In this document: piece after piece, positions 47,660 through 57,212 of the stretch
Layout of the letters: each line of letters starts with the position of its first letter
Position numbering within the stretch: position 1 is the first letter of the stretch
DNA from: Variovorax atrisoli 110B
GTDB taxonomy: Bacteria > Pseudomonadota > Gammaproteobacteria > Burkholderiales > Burkholderiaceae_C
Direction of reading: 5' to 3'
Length of the DNA: 64,000 nucleotides
Assembly (NCBI RefSeq): GCF_000382045.1
Contig: NZ_KB907450.1
Coordinates: 1,617,452 to 1,681,451 of the forward strand
Notes under the pieces: model-generated
What the model saw: only the letters and a program-made list of their open reading frames with translations
What the model was told of the DNA's origin: nothing
Database searches by the model: none
Made by a program: the position numbers and the translations under genes

Positions 47660-49906
47660 ATGCAGGGGCCCAGCAGCGCCGCGCCCCGGGTCCGTGCCGC
47701 TCTGCGCATCGCGCTGAGCCACTACGTCGCGAGCGGGCTCACCGTCGCGCTGGGCCTGCTCTTCATCTCCGCCGGAATGCATTTCTGGCTGGGCACCATG
47801 GCGGCCTCGGCCGCCGCCACCGGCGTGATCGTCACCGCGCCGCCCGACCTGCCCGGCCCGCGCCGCGGCAAGTTCCTGCAGATGCTGCCGGCGCCGCTCA
47901 TCGGGCTGCCGCTGTTCTTCGCGGTGCAGATGCTGCACAGCGCCCCCATCCGCCTCGGGCTGCTGCTGGTGCCCGCCACCTTCATGGCCTTCCTGGCCAT
48001 GGCCTGGGGCAAGCGGGGCATCCCGATCGCCATCGCTGTGATGTTCTCGATGGTGTTCTCCATGGCCACGCAGGCGCCGCCCGACATGGCCGACGCCATC
48101 AAGCGCACCTGGCACTTCGGGCTGGGCGCGGGGCTGTACGTGATCTGGGCCACGCTGGCCAACCTGGCGCTCAACGGGCGCTTCCGCACCCAGTCGATCG
48201 CCGACGTGCTGTATTCGCTGGCGGCGCTCATGCGCACCGAGGCCAGCCAGTTCCTGCCGCAGGACGAGACCCGCGACGTGCGCGACACGCCCGCTCCCAT
48301 GCTGGGGCGGCTGCTGCGCGAGCAGGCTGCGCTGGCCGACCAGCTGCAGGCCACGCGCGACATCGTGCTCGAATCGCCGCGCACCCCGCGCCGCCAGCGG
48401 CTTGCCGCCATGCTGGTGATCGTGCTCGAGATGCGCGACCAGCTGCTGGCCAGCGAGCTCGACCTCGACACCCTGCGCGCCCACCCCGCGCATGCCGAGG
48501 CGCTCGTCGAGATGCGCCGCGTGCTCGAGGAGCTGGCCGACGAGACCGTCGCCCTGGCCGACGCGCTCATGTTCGGCCGCCAGCCCGACGCGGTGGCCGA
48601 CCGCCGCCCGCGCCTGGCGGCCATCCACGTCTCGGCGGACGACGGCACCGCCGGCGGCGGCCACATCGGCCCCACCGCCGCGATGCTCGCGCGCGGGCTG
48701 GCCAGCCGCATCGGCCACATCAACGACGAGGTGCTGCGCCTGTCGGCCATGGCGCGCGGCGACGCCGAGCCCAACCTGGCCGTGGTGCGTGCCAACTGGC
48801 AGCTCTTCGTGAGCCCCACCGACTGGTCGCTGCGCCCCTTCTTCACGCTCTGGAGCTGGGACCAGCCGCCGCTGCGCCACGCGATCCGCGCCGCGCTGGC
48901 CATCGCGGCCGGCTACGCCATCGCGGTGTCGATGCCGTGGGGTTCGCACGACTACTGGATCCTGCTGACCATCGTGGTGGTGCTGCGCGGCAGCCTCTCG
49001 CAGACGCTGGAGCGGCGCAACGCCCGCGTGGCCGGCACGCTGCTGGGCTGCGTGCTCGCGGTGGGGCTGCTGTCGGCGCATCCGTCGGCGCTATGGCTGC
49101 TGGTCATCGTCACGGTGTCGCAGGCCATCGCGCACAGCTTCGCGGTGCGGCGCTACCTGATCACCGCGGTGGCCGCCACCGTGCTGGGCCTGGTGCAGGC
49201 CCACATGCTGAACGTGGGCGTGGCGCCGATCTTCGCGCTGTTCGAGCGCATCGCCGACACGCTCATCGGCGCCGCGCTCGCCTGGGCCTTCTGCTACGTG
49301 CTGCCCTCGTGGGAGCGCACGCAGCTGCCGGCGCTGGTCGCACGCGTGCTCACCGCGCAGGCCCGCCATGCGCGGCTGGCACTGGGCCTGGGCCAGCTCA
49401 AGGCCATCGACAGCAGCCCCGAGCTCGAATGGCGCCTCGCGCGCCGCGAGGCCTACGACAGCCTCTCGGCGCTGGTGCAGGCCACGCAGCGCTCGCTGTC
49501 GGAGCCGCGCGCGGTGCAGCCGCCGCTGGAGCCGCTGGAGCACCTGCAGGCCCACAGCTACCAGCTGCTCGCGCAGCTCAGCGCGGTGAAGTCGATGCTG
49601 GTGCTGCGGCGCGACCGCCTCACGCCCGCCGAGGTGGAAGGCCCCATCGGCCGCACCGCGCAGCGCATCGAGGCCGCCATCGGAACTATTCCAACCACCG
49701 GTCCCTCCCACCCCGAGAGTGCCGGTTCGACCACGGTCGGCGGCCCGATCCCCCTGCCCGACCCGTTCGACAACGACATCAGCCCCTGGCTGCTTCGCCG
49801 GCTCGACCTGGCCACGGCACTCGCCACGCAGCTGCGCGACGACGCAGCGCGCATTCTTCAACCTCTGAACGAGACAACAGAACAAGCGAAGACGACTCCC
49901 GCCTGA
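47660..49906 (+). CDS. FUSC-family membrane transporter (aromatic acid/fusaric acid exporter type)
   Basis: 748 residues. Two blocks of about six membrane helices (about 20-170 and 405-540) are separated by a long soluble helical segment, with a second soluble tail: the YccS/FusC plan. SMPWGSHDYWILLTIVVVLR near 425 begins the FUSC domain. The ATG at 47660 is chosen; a GTG two codons earlier would also work. An mscS-type channel gene follows with a TGATG overlap. Members export aryl carboxylic acids; the substrate is unknown here. Confidence 0.85.
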   Translation: MQGPSSAAPRVRAALRIALSHYVASGLTVALGLLFISAGMHFWLGTMAASAAATGVIVTAPPDLPGPRRGKFLQMLPAPLIGLPLFFAVQMLHSAPIRLGLLLVPATFMAFLAMAWGKRGIPIAIAVMFSMVFSMATQAPPDMADAIKRTWHFGLGAGLYVIWATLANLALNGRFRTQSIADVLYSLAALMRTEASQFLPQDETRDVRDTPAPMLGRLLREQAALADQLQATRDIVLESPRTPRRQRLAAMLVIVLEMRDQLLASELDLDTLRAHPAHAEALVEMRRVLEELADETVALADALMFGRQPDAVADRRPRLAAIHVSADDGTAGGGHIGPTAAMLARGLASRIGHINDEVLRLSAMARGDAEPNLAVVRANWQLFVSPTDWSLRPFFTLWSWDQPPLRHAIRAALAIAAGYAIAVSMPWGSHDYWILLTIVVVLRGSLSQTLERRNARVAGTLLGCVLAVGLLSAHPSALWLLVIVTVSQAIAHSFAVRRYLITAVAATVLGLVQAHMLNVGVAPIFALFERIADTLIGAALAWAFCYVLPSWERTQLPALVARVLTAQARHARLALGLGQLKAIDSSPELEWRLARREAYDSLSALVQATQRSLSEPRAVQPPLEPLEHLQAHSYQLLAQLSAVKSMLVLRRDRLTPAEVEGPIGRTAQRIEAAIGTIPTTGPSHPESAGSTTVGGPIPLPDPFDNDISPWLLRRLDLATALATQLRDDAARILQPLNETTEQAKTTPA

Positions 49907-51000
49907 TGACCAAAGAGATACTTGCCCACCCCTGGTTCGGCACCTGGCTTGCCGCCCTGATCGCAGTCCCCCTCTCTCTTCTCGCGCACCGCATCGTCGG
50001 CATGGTGCTCAGGCGGATCACCCGCCCCGCGCCGGCCATCCATGCGATGGTGGTCAACTGCAGGGCGCCCGCCAGGCTCGTGTTCCCGCTGGTCGCGCTC
50101 ACCATGGTGTGGCAGGGCGCGCCGGACGACCTGCGCTTCATCGGCAACGTGCGCCACTTCACCGGCCTGCTGCTCATCGCCGCCACCACCTGGCTGGCAG
50201 TGAAGGCCATCAGCGGCTTCGCGGAAGGCGTGCTGGCGCAGCATCCTTCCGACGTCGCCGACAACCTGCAGGCCCGCCGCGTGCTCACCCAGACGCGCGT
50301 GCTCGCGCGCACCGCGATGACCGTGGTGGTCGTGGCCGGCGGCGCGATGATGCTCATGACCTTCCCGGGCGCGCGCCAGGTGGGCGCAAGCCTGCTGGCC
50401 TCTGCCGGCGTGATCGGCATCGTGGCCGGTCTGGCGGCCAAGCCGGTGTTCAGCAACCTCATCGCCGGCCTGCAGATCGCGCTGGCGCAGCCCATCCGCA
50501 TCGACGACGTACTGGTGGTCGAAGGCGAATGGGGCCGCGTCGAGGAAATCACCGGCACCTTCGTGGTCGTGAAGATCTGGGACGAGCGCCGCCTGATCCT
50601 GCCGCTCACCTACTTCATCGAGAAGCCCTTCCAGAACTGGACGCGGCATTCGGCACAGCTGCTGGGCGCGGTGTTCATCTACGTCGACTACGGCATGCCC
50701 CTCGCGCCGCTGCGCGAAGAGGTCGAGCGCATCGTGAAGGCCGCGCCCGAGTGGGACGGCCGCTTCTTCAACCTGCGTGTGACCGACGCCACCGAGCGCA
50801 CGATGCAGATCCGCGTGCTCTGCACCGCCGCCACCTCGGGCCTGACCTTCGATCTGCGCTGCACCGTGCGCGAAGGCCTCATCGACTTCATGCAGCGCGA
50901 GTACCCGCAGTTCCTGCCGAAGATGCGCATCACGGCCGATGGGCTGCCCGAGCGCGAGCAGCTGCCGCAGCAACCGCAACCGGGACAGGCCCCGGCCTGA
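49906..51000 (+). CDS. Small-conductance mechanosensitive channel (MscS family)
   Basis: 364 residues. About four to five membrane helices come before the pore helix, where ASLLASAGVIGIVAGLAAKP near 165 carries the Gly/Ala pattern of TM3. FSNLIAGLQIALAQPIRIDDV and VVEGEWGRVEEI continue into the beta domain. It releases solutes under membrane tension. The C-terminus ends in a Pro/Gln-rich tail (QLPQQPQPGQAPA). It overlaps the FUSC gene by one base, so osmotic release and export may be coexpressed. Confidence 0.88.
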   Translation: MTKEILAHPWFGTWLAALIAVPLSLLAHRIVGMVLRRITRPAPAIHAMVVNCRAPARLVFPLVALTMVWQGAPDDLRFIGNVRHFTGLLLIAATTWLAVKAISGFAEGVLAQHPSDVADNLQARRVLTQTRVLARTAMTVVVVAGGAMMLMTFPGARQVGASLLASAGVIGIVAGLAAKPVFSNLIAGLQIALAQPIRIDDVLVVEGEWGRVEEITGTFVVVKIWDERRLILPLTYFIEKPFQNWTRHSAQLLGAVFIYVDYGMPLAPLREEVERIVKAAPEWDGRFFNLRVTDATERTMQIRVLCTAATSGLTFDLRCTVREGLIDFMQREYPQFLPKMRITADGLPEREQLPQQPQPGQAPA

Positions 51001-51007
51001 CCCTGCC

Positions 51008-51415
51008 TTGAACAAGCCCGAGCCGGCCCCCGCGCCCGAACGCAAGTCCGCGCTCACGCGAGCGCTGCTCTATGCCTTCGCGGTGCTGTGCCTGGTACTG
51101 GGCCTCATCGGCGTGGTCGTGCCGGGCATGCCGACCACGGTGTTCATCCTGATGGCCGCCTGGGCCGCGGCGCGCAGCTCGCCCCGGCTGCATGCCTGGC
51201 TGCTGAACCACCGCCTCTTCGGCCCGCTGCTGCACAACTGGGCCAACGGCCGCACCGTGAGCCGGCGCGCCAAGTGGAGCGCGACCGTGACGATGGCGGC
51301 CTGCGCCGTGATCGTCTCGTTCACCGCGCACCGCGCATGGCTCGCCGGCCTGGCCATCGGGTGCATGGCCTGCGTGCTGGCGTGGCTCTGGTCGCGGCCG
51401 CTGCCTCCGGCCTAG
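51008..51415 (+). CDS. YbaN/DUF454-family inner-membrane protein
   Basis: 135 residues with three to four hydrophobic helices. LGLIGVVVPGMPTTVFILMA and the following ARSSPRLHAWLLNH are the DUF454 signature. The function is unknown. The start is uncertain: a TTG at 51008 gives a Pro/Lys-rich cytoplasmic N-terminus; a further-upstream in-frame start would run into the mscS gene. It is probably cotranscribed with the MscS and FUSC genes. Confidence 0.8.
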   Translation: MNKPEPAPAPERKSALTRALLYAFAVLCLVLGLIGVVVPGMPTTVFILMAAWAAARSSPRLHAWLLNHRLFGPLLHNWANGRTVSRRAKWSATVTMAACAVIVSFTAHRAWLAGLAIGCMACVLAWLWSRPLPPA

Positions 51416-51876
51416 CGGCGCGGCGGCTTTTCCATTTCAGGCGCGGCGATGGGGCGCGCCGGAATCGGCACCGACATCACGATCGACGTGCGCGTCTCGC
51501 CCAGGTGGTTGATGCTGCTCACGAAGGCTTCCAGGTGCTCGATGTCGCGTGCGGCCACCTTCAGCACGTACGAGTCCTGCCCCGTCACGTGGAAGCATTC
51601 GAGCACCTCGCGCCTGCCCTCCAGCAGCTTCAGCAGCCGCGCCTTGTCGGGCTGCGGCGTGGTGATGCCGACGAGCGCCATCACCGCGTAGCCCACATGG
51701 CGCGGCGGCACCACGGCGCGATAGCCGGCGAGCACGCCGGCTTCTTCCAACCGCTTCACGCGCTCCGAGGTCGAGGGCACCGACAGGCCGACCTGCCGCG
51801 CCAGCGCGGTGAGCGAGGTGCGGGCATCGGCCTGCAGCACTTCGAGGATCTGCCAGTTCTTGCTGTCGATTTCCAT
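51412..51876 (-). CDS. Lrp/AsnC-family transcriptional regulator
   Basis: 154 residues. N-terminal helix-turn-helix (DSKNWQILEVLQADARTSLT, LARQVGLSVPSTSERVKRLEE) followed by the RAM effector domain with CFHVTGQDSYVLKV near 95. Proteins of this family sense amino acids. It is divergent from a LysE-type exporter gene, the classical regulator-target pair, and the region between holds a clean palindrome at the exporter start. Its end overlaps the YbaN-like gene by four bases. Confidence 0.9.
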   Translation of the reverse strand: MEIDSKNWQILEVLQADARTSLTALARQVGLSVPSTSERVKRLEEAGVLAGYRAVVPPRHVGYAVMALVGITTPQPDKARLLKLLEGRREVLECFHVTGQDSYVLKVAARDIEHLEAFVSSINHLGETRTSIVMSVPIPARPIAAPEMEKPPRR

Positions 51877-51964
51877 GGATTTCAGGCTTCAGCCGATCGA
51901 TTCGTCTTGAATTTAAGGCGAAAAGCGCATTCCGCCTGAGCTTCGCCATTCTCTTCAGGCCACG

Positions 51965-51983
51965 TCGTAAAGACAATTTACGA
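51965..51983. promoter_or_regulatory. Palindrome abutting the lysE-type start codon
   Basis: TCGTAAA-GACAA-TTTACGA, a perfect 7-bp inverted repeat, ends on the base before the ATG of the LysE-type gene. There is no Shine-Dalgarno between it and the ATG. A second AT-rich palindrome CTTGAATTTAAG lies about 50 bases upstream. Both are candidate sites for the divergent Lrp-type regulator. Confidence 0.55.
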
Positions 51984-52604
51984 ATGGACTCTACCCTCTT
52001 CCTCAAGGCCCTCGTCATCGGCCTCTCCATCGCAGCACCTGTCGGCCCCATCGGCCTGCTCTGCATCCAGCGCACCCTCGCGCACGGCCGAACCATCGGC
52101 TTTCTCAGCGGGCTCGGCGCCGCGCTGGCGGACGCGTTCTATGGCGCCATCGGTGCGCTGGGCGTGTCGGCCGTCATCGCCTCGATGGTGGCCGCGCGCG
52201 TGCCGCTGGCGCTGGGCGGCGCGGCATTTCTCGCTTGGATGGGCGTGCAGCTTCTTCGCGCGCCGGTCGCCACGCAGGCCCGTCAGGCCGCCGACGCCAC
52301 CACGCCGCTGAAGGCCACGCTCTCGGTCTTCGTGCTGACGCTCGCGAACCCGATGACGATCCTGTCCTTCGTCGCGGTGTTCGCTTCCATCTCCACCGGC
52401 AGCACCACCGGCGGCACCCAGGCCGCGACCATGGTGCTCGGCGTGTTCCTGGGCTCAGCGCTGTGGTGGCTGGGACTGTCGACGATGGTGTCGTCGGTGC
52501 GGCACAAGCTCAGCGCGAAGACCATGCAGTGGATCAACCGGCTGTCGGGCGCGATCCTGCTGGCCTTCGCGGTGTATCAGCTGTCGACGCTGCTGCCGCG
52601 CTGA
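51984..52604 (+). CDS. LysE/RhtB-family amino acid exporter
   Basis: 206 residues, six helices. The motif PVGPIGLLCIQRTLAHGRTI near residue 20 and the N-terminal SIAAPVGP pattern are those of LysE. It exports basic or other amino acids; which one is not clear. The ATG at 51984 starts directly after the palindrome with no visible ribosome site. The 3' end overlaps the convergent DUF418 gene by 28 bases. Confidence 0.88.
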   Translation: MDSTLFLKALVIGLSIAAPVGPIGLLCIQRTLAHGRTIGFLSGLGAALADAFYGAIGALGVSAVIASMVAARVPLALGGAAFLAWMGVQLLRAPVATQARQAADATTPLKATLSVFVLTLANPMTILSFVAVFASISTGSTTGGTQAATMVLGVFLGSALWWLGLSTMVSSVRHKLSAKTMQWINRLSGAILLAFAVYQLSTLLPR

Positions 52605-53809
52605 CCTGGAGCCTCGGGCTTGCGCCGCATCGGCGGAAGCTCCAGGTTCGTGAACGCGCGCAGCACCCACTCGACCGGCCCGTAGACGAAGCGGCCCAGC
52701 CACCAGCGGCTCAGCACCAGTTGCGCCGCGAAGATCGCGAAGGCGATGCCGGTGGCGGCCGTCGGCCCCACGGTGCCGATCCAGCGCAGCCCGTAGGCCA
52801 GGAAGAGCCATGCGCACACCAGCGACTGCATGAGGTAGTTGGTCAGCGCCATGCGGCCTGCCGGTGCGAGCATGGCTTCGAGCACCCGGCCGCGCGGCGA
52901 CAGCATCAGCAGCACCAGGCCGGCCGCGTAGGCTGCCGTGAGGAATGGCGCGGTGAGCAGCGTGGCCGCGAGGCCGTAGAGCTCGCGCACGGGGTTGTCC
53001 AGCCGGATCGAAGGAAAGGCGTACAGCGCCGCGCCCGGCAGCCCGATGACCAGCCCCCAGCGCAGCAGTCGCTTGAACAGCGGCCGATACGCATCGGCAT
53101 TGGCGAACAGCTCGCGCCGCCCCGCGATGAAGCCCGCGAAGAACATCGCCAGCGCCGTCGGCGCCTGCACCAGCCCGGTGATCCACCAGATTTGCGAGAG
53201 CTCGCGCAGGTGCTGCACGATCACGGTAAAGGGCGTCCCGCGATACGCCGCCAGCGCCGCGACGGCATCCGCATAGGCCGTGCGCGTGTCGTTCGACACG
53301 CCCGCCTTCACCAGCAGGTAGCCGATGCCCGCCCACAGCAGCGAAGTCGCCAGCACCAGGAACACCGCGGCGCGTGCCATGAACACGTCGCTGCGACGCC
53401 GCAGCATCAGCAGCACCGCTCCCAGCACCGCGTAGGTGGTGAGGATGTCGCCGTGGTACAGCACCACCGCATGCACCAGGCCCAGCACCCACAGCCCCAC
53501 CAGCCGCCGCCCCATGCGCGGCGCGAAAGCCTTGCCGCCGCGCTCGGCCGACTGCATCTGCAGCGTGAAGCTGTAGCCGAAGAGAAAGGAGAACAGCAGG
53601 TAGAACTTGGTCTCGAACACCAGCGTGCGCACCAGCAGCGCCGCGCGTTCGAGCACCGACTGCGCCATCGGGTCGGGTATGCCCACCCCGTAGTAAGTAG
53701 AGGAGAAGCTCGCGATGTTCACCACGAGGATGCCCAGCAGCGCGAAGCCGCGCAGGGCGTCGACCAGCGACTGGCGCTCGCCGGGCATCGTCTTTTCGCT
53801 GCCGCTCAT
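52577..53809 (-). CDS. DUF418-family membrane protein (YeiB-like)
   Basis: 410 residues, about ten membrane helices. SLVDALRGFALLGILVVNIA near residue 15 and the C-terminal DUF418 part (RMALTNYLMQSLVCAWLF, AQLVLSRWWLGRFVYGPVEW) are typical. Members are acyltransferase-like membrane proteins of unknown role. The ATG at 53809 overlaps the stop of the LysR gene by four bases. Confidence 0.85.
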   Translation of the reverse strand: MSGSEKTMPGERQSLVDALRGFALLGILVVNIASFSSTYYGVGIPDPMAQSVLERAALLVRTLVFETKFYLLFSFLFGYSFTLQMQSAERGGKAFAPRMGRRLVGLWVLGLVHAVVLYHGDILTTYAVLGAVLLMLRRRSDVFMARAAVFLVLATSLLWAGIGYLLVKAGVSNDTRTAYADAVAALAAYRGTPFTVIVQHLRELSQIWWITGLVQAPTALAMFFAGFIAGRRELFANADAYRPLFKRLLRWGLVIGLPGAALYAFPSIRLDNPVRELYGLAATLLTAPFLTAAYAAGLVLLMLSPRGRVLEAMLAPAGRMALTNYLMQSLVCAWLFLAYGLRWIGTVGPTAATGIAFAIFAAQLVLSRWWLGRFVYGPVEWVLRAFTNLELPPMRRKPEAPGQRGSSVDS

Positions 53810-54756
53810 GCCTGCACTCCCTCGATCGCTCGGTGCCTTGCCGCAACGATCTCGCGGATGGCCTCGATCAGCAGCTGCGTGCCTTCGGCCGGCTCGTCGC
53901 CACGCCGCATGGTGAGCCCCACCGGCCCTTCGGTGCTGGTGGTGTCGATGGCCAGCCGCTTGAGTTCGCCGCGCTCGACCAGCCCTTCGACAGCCCCCTG
54001 CGGCGCGAACCAAACCGCATCGGAGCGCTGGAGCAGCCCCAGCACGAAGCTGGTGTCCGTCGCCTCCACCAGCCGGCCGGGCAGCGCCATGCCCTGCGCG
54101 ATGAGGAATGCGTCGGCCGTGTGCCGTATCAACGTGCCCGACACCGGCAGCACCAGCGGATGGCCCGCCAGCGCGTCGAGCGGCGGTTGGCGCCGCGCCG
54201 CCAGCGGATGCCCCGGCCGCGCCACCAGCAGCAGCGGTTCGCTGTAGAGCTGCTCGAAGGCCAGGTCGGCCATGGCCGAGGCCTGTGCGAGGCGGCCGAG
54301 CACGAGGTCGATCTCGCCCTGGCGCAGCTGCGTCATCAGCTGGGCATTGGTGCCGCTCACCACGCGCACACGCAATGCCGGCTGCGACACGTGCAGCGAG
54401 GCCACGGCCTCGGGCAGAAGGTTGGCCACCATGTTCGGCAGCGCGCCGACGGCCACGCGCAGCTGGTCGGCCTCTGGCTGGTCCATGGCCAGGCCCAGCC
54501 CTTCGCGCAGACCGCGCAGCGCCGAGACGGCATGGCGCACCAGCACCTCGGCGGCCGGCGTGAGCTCCACGCCGCGCCGGCGGCGCAGCAGCAGCTGGCG
54601 GCCGACGATCTCTTCCAGCTCGGCGACCGTCTTGGAGACGGCCGGCTGCGTGAGCGACAGCGCCTTGGCCGCGCGCACCAGGTTGCGCTCCTGCGCCACC
54701 ATCACGAGGCACTGCAGGTGGCGCATCTTCAGGCGCCCAAAGTTCATGTCTGACAC
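53806..54756 (-). CDS. LysR-family transcriptional regulator
   Basis: 316 residues. N-terminal helix-turn-helix in LKMRHLQCLVMVAQERNLVR and AAKALSLTQPAVSKTVAELE. The effector domain follows. An alternative ATG three codons downstream (MNFGRLKMRH) is possible. It is divergent from the first Bug gene; the gap contains CCAACT-GGAAT-AGCTGG, a possible LysR site. It probably controls uptake by the Bug proteins. The DUF418 gene is coupled downstream. Confidence 0.9.
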   Translation of the reverse strand: MSDMNFGRLKMRHLQCLVMVAQERNLVRAAKALSLTQPAVSKTVAELEEIVGRQLLLRRRRGVELTPAAEVLVRHAVSALRGLREGLGLAMDQPEADQLRVAVGALPNMVANLLPEAVASLHVSQPALRVRVVSGTNAQLMTQLRQGEIDLVLGRLAQASAMADLAFEQLYSEPLLLVARPGHPLAARRQPPLDALAGHPLVLPVSGTLIRHTADAFLIAQGMALPGRLVEATDTSFVLGLLQRSDAVWFAPQGAVEGLVERGELKRLAIDTTSTEGPVGLTMRRGDEPAEGTQLLIEAIREIVAARHRAIEGVQA

Positions 54757-54878
54757 GGCGTTTCCTCAGGAGAATGGCCGCTTCAATATAACCAACTGGA
54801 ATAGCTGGCAGAAGAGCTTTCAGTTGTGCCGCCCCCGCCGCGCACCTAGAGTTGCCCGGACAACGGAGACAAGACGAC

Positions 54879-55895
54879 ATGACCACCGGTTCGCCCAGCA
54901 ACTCCTTTGGCGGCACGCGCCGCCGCCTCGCCGCTGCCCTGGCGGCCTGCGCCGCCCTTGCCTTCGGCGCCGCCGCGCCCGTGCAGGCCCTGGCCGCCGA
55001 CGCCCCCTACCCCACCAAGGCGGTGCGGCTGCTCGTCAACTTCCCGGCGGGCGGGCCCATCGACATCCTGGCCCGTGCGCTGGCCGACGCGATGCAGAAG
55101 GACCTGAAGCAGCCCTTCATCGTCGACAACCGCCCCGGCGCGGGCGGCAACATCGGCGCCGACCTGGTCGCCAAGAGCCCGGCCGACGGCTACACGGTGC
55201 TGCTGGGCATCGACAGCACCTTCACCATCAACCCGCACCTGTACGCCTCGATGCCCTTCGCGGCCAAGGACCTGAAGCCGCTGATGATCTTCAGCTCCTC
55301 GGGCCTGGCCTTCGGCGTGGCGCCCGGCGTGAAGGCGAAGACGCTGCCCGACTTCGTTGCGCAGGCCAAGACCGAGCCCGCCACCTTCAGTTCGGCCGGC
55401 AACGGCAGCCCGGGCCACATCGCCGCCGAAATCTTCGCCAGCGACACCGGCGCGAAGATCACGCACGTGCCCTACAAGGGCAACGCGCCCGCCGTGCTGG
55501 CGCTGATGGGCGACGAGGTGCAGGCCGGCATCCTCGCCACGCCGGGCCTGCTGCCGCAGGTGCAGTCGGGCAAGCTGCGCGCCCTGGCCGTGACCGGCAA
55601 GCAGCGCTCGCCGCTGCTGCCCCAGGTGCCGACCGTGGGCGAACTGGGCCTGAAGGGCCTCGAGTTCGAGGTGCTCTATGTCTCGATGCTGCCGGCCGGC
55701 ACGCCCGAGCCGGTTGCGCAGACCCTGCGCACCGCGCTGCAGAAGGCGATGGCGCTGCCCGAGATCAAGTCGCGCCTGGCCACGCTCGACATGGTGCCGC
55801 TCGGAGAAACCGGCGCCGCCGCCAGCGAGCACCTGGCCGCCAACCAGGCGCGCTACGGCCGCATCGTGAAGGCCACCGGCATGAAGGTCGACTGA
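54879..55895 (+). CDS. Bug/TctC-family periplasmic tricarboxylate-type binding protein
   Basis: 338 residues with a signal peptide (RRRLAAALAACAALAFGAAA, cleavage near LAAD). VRLLVNFPAGGPIDILARAL and VDNRPGAGGNIGADLVA are the Bug landmarks that bind carboxylate ligands. GGAG precedes the ATG by nine bases; an upstream TTG is less likely. No TctA/TctB membrane genes follow, as is usual for the expanded Bug set of Burkholderiales. Confidence 0.9.
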   Translation: MTTGSPSNSFGGTRRRLAAALAACAALAFGAAAPVQALAADAPYPTKAVRLLVNFPAGGPIDILARALADAMQKDLKQPFIVDNRPGAGGNIGADLVAKSPADGYTVLLGIDSTFTINPHLYASMPFAAKDLKPLMIFSSSGLAFGVAPGVKAKTLPDFVAQAKTEPATFSSAGNGSPGHIAAEIFASDTGAKITHVPYKGNAPAVLALMGDEVQAGILATPGLLPQVQSGKLRALAVTGKQRSPLLPQVPTVGELGLKGLEFEVLYVSMLPAGTPEPVAQTLRTALQKAMALPEIKSRLATLDMVPLGETGAAASEHLAANQARYGRIVKATGMKVD

Positions 55896-56083
55896 AAACG
55901 GCGGCAGGCAAGGAAGACAGGCACAGGCAGAACAGCTGCGAAGGAAGGGTAATTCCGGTGAATGGTTGATTTGAACAATCGAGCGCGGCCTCTTCAGAAT
56001 CGTCCGCAACTGCGGATCCCGCGGCCATACTCGATTGCCATCGATAGCCATCGCCTGAACGACGACACAAGGACCTGCCCAAC

Positions 56084-57079
56084 ATGCTGCCGACCCCATT
56101 CCGCCCCATCACCCGCCGCCTTGCCGGTCTGCTGGCCATCGCCGGCCTCGCGACGGCTTTCGCTACCGGCGCGACGGCCGCCGAGGTGAAGTTCGACACG
56201 CCCCTGCGCATCGTGGTGGGCTACGCCCCCGGCGGCGCAACCGACCGCGTGGCGCGCATCGTGGGCGACAAGCTCACCGCCCGCCTGGGCGTGCCCGTGG
56301 TGGTCGACAACAAGCCCGGCGCGGGCGGCCGCCTCGCCGCACAGCAGGTGAAGACCACCCCCGCCAGCCAGAACGTGCTGATGCTCGCCAACCCCGCCGT
56401 GATGATCGTGGCGCCGCTGGTCTTCAAGGACAACAACTACGACCCCGACCACGACTTCGTGCCCGTGTCGTACGTCAACGACTACAACTTCGCGCTCGCC
56501 GTGTCGCCCACCCTGCCCGTGCGCGAGCTGAACCACCTGCTGGCCTGGATGCGCGCCAACCCCAACCAGGCCAACGTGGGCGTGCCGGCCACCGGCAGCC
56601 TGCCGCACTTCTTCGGCCTCATGGTGGGAGAGAAGGCCAAGGTGCAGACCCAGGTGATCGGCTACCGCGGCTCGGCCCCGCTGCTGAACGACCTGATCGG
56701 CGGACAGATCCCGATCGCGGTGGACACCGAAGACGTCGTCGTGCCCCAGCACACCGCGGGCAAGGCGCGCATCCTCGCCATCTCGGGCACCAAGCGCTCG
56801 CCCTTCGTGCCCGACGTGCCCACCTTCAAGGAGGCCGGCCTCGACCTCGCCGCCACCGGCTGGAACACCTTCTTCGCGCCGGCCAGCATGCCCAAGGAAA
56901 AGGTCGAGCGCCTCGCCGTGGTGATCCGCGAAGTCATGCAGGACGCCGACACCCAGCGCAAGTTCAAGGACTCGGGCATGACGCCCGTGGTGAGCACCCA
57001 GGCGCAGACCGCCGCGATGCTCAAGGCCTACCGCGCGCAGTGGGCGCCGGTTGTGCAGAAGTCCGGTTACCAACCTTAA
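56084..57079 (+). CDS. Second Bug/TctC-family periplasmic binding protein
   Basis: 331 residues with a signal peptide (RRLAGLLAIAGLATAFATGA). LRIVVGYAPGGATDRVARIV and VDNKPGAGGRLAAQQV are conserved Bug segments. It is only moderately similar in its visible blocks to the Bug protein 188 bases upstream, so the pair likely binds different ligands. A sulfatase gene follows 133 bases on. Confidence 0.9.
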   Translation: MLPTPFRPITRRLAGLLAIAGLATAFATGATAAEVKFDTPLRIVVGYAPGGATDRVARIVGDKLTARLGVPVVVDNKPGAGGRLAAQQVKTTPASQNVLMLANPAVMIVAPLVFKDNNYDPDHDFVPVSYVNDYNFALAVSPTLPVRELNHLLAWMRANPNQANVGVPATGSLPHFFGLMVGEKAKVQTQVIGYRGSAPLLNDLIGGQIPIAVDTEDVVVPQHTAGKARILAISGTKRSPFVPDVPTFKEAGLDLAATGWNTFFAPASMPKEKVERLAVVIREVMQDADTQRKFKDSGMTPVVSTQAQTAAMLKAYRAQWAPVVQKSGYQP

Positions 57080-57084
57080 GCAAA

Positions 57085-57180
57085 CCCCCAGTCTTCGCGC
57101 ACTTCGTGTCGCTTCGCCAACCCCCTTGCAGGGGGCAACACCGGCGGCCTGGCAAAGCCGGTTCCGCGGTGTTCCCCGAA
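57085..57180 (+). repeat. Copy 3 of ~95-bp double-hairpin intergenic repeat
   Basis: CTTCGCGCACTTCGTG, hairpin CCCCC-TTGCA-GGGGG, hairpin CCGGC-like CTGGC-AAA-GCCGG and TTCCGCGGTG. Same orientation as the copy at 7.2 kb. It lies between the second Bug gene and the sulfatase. Confidence 0.8.
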
Positions 57181-57212
57181 CAGACCCCGAGCCTCGAAGG
57201 CGCGATCAACTT

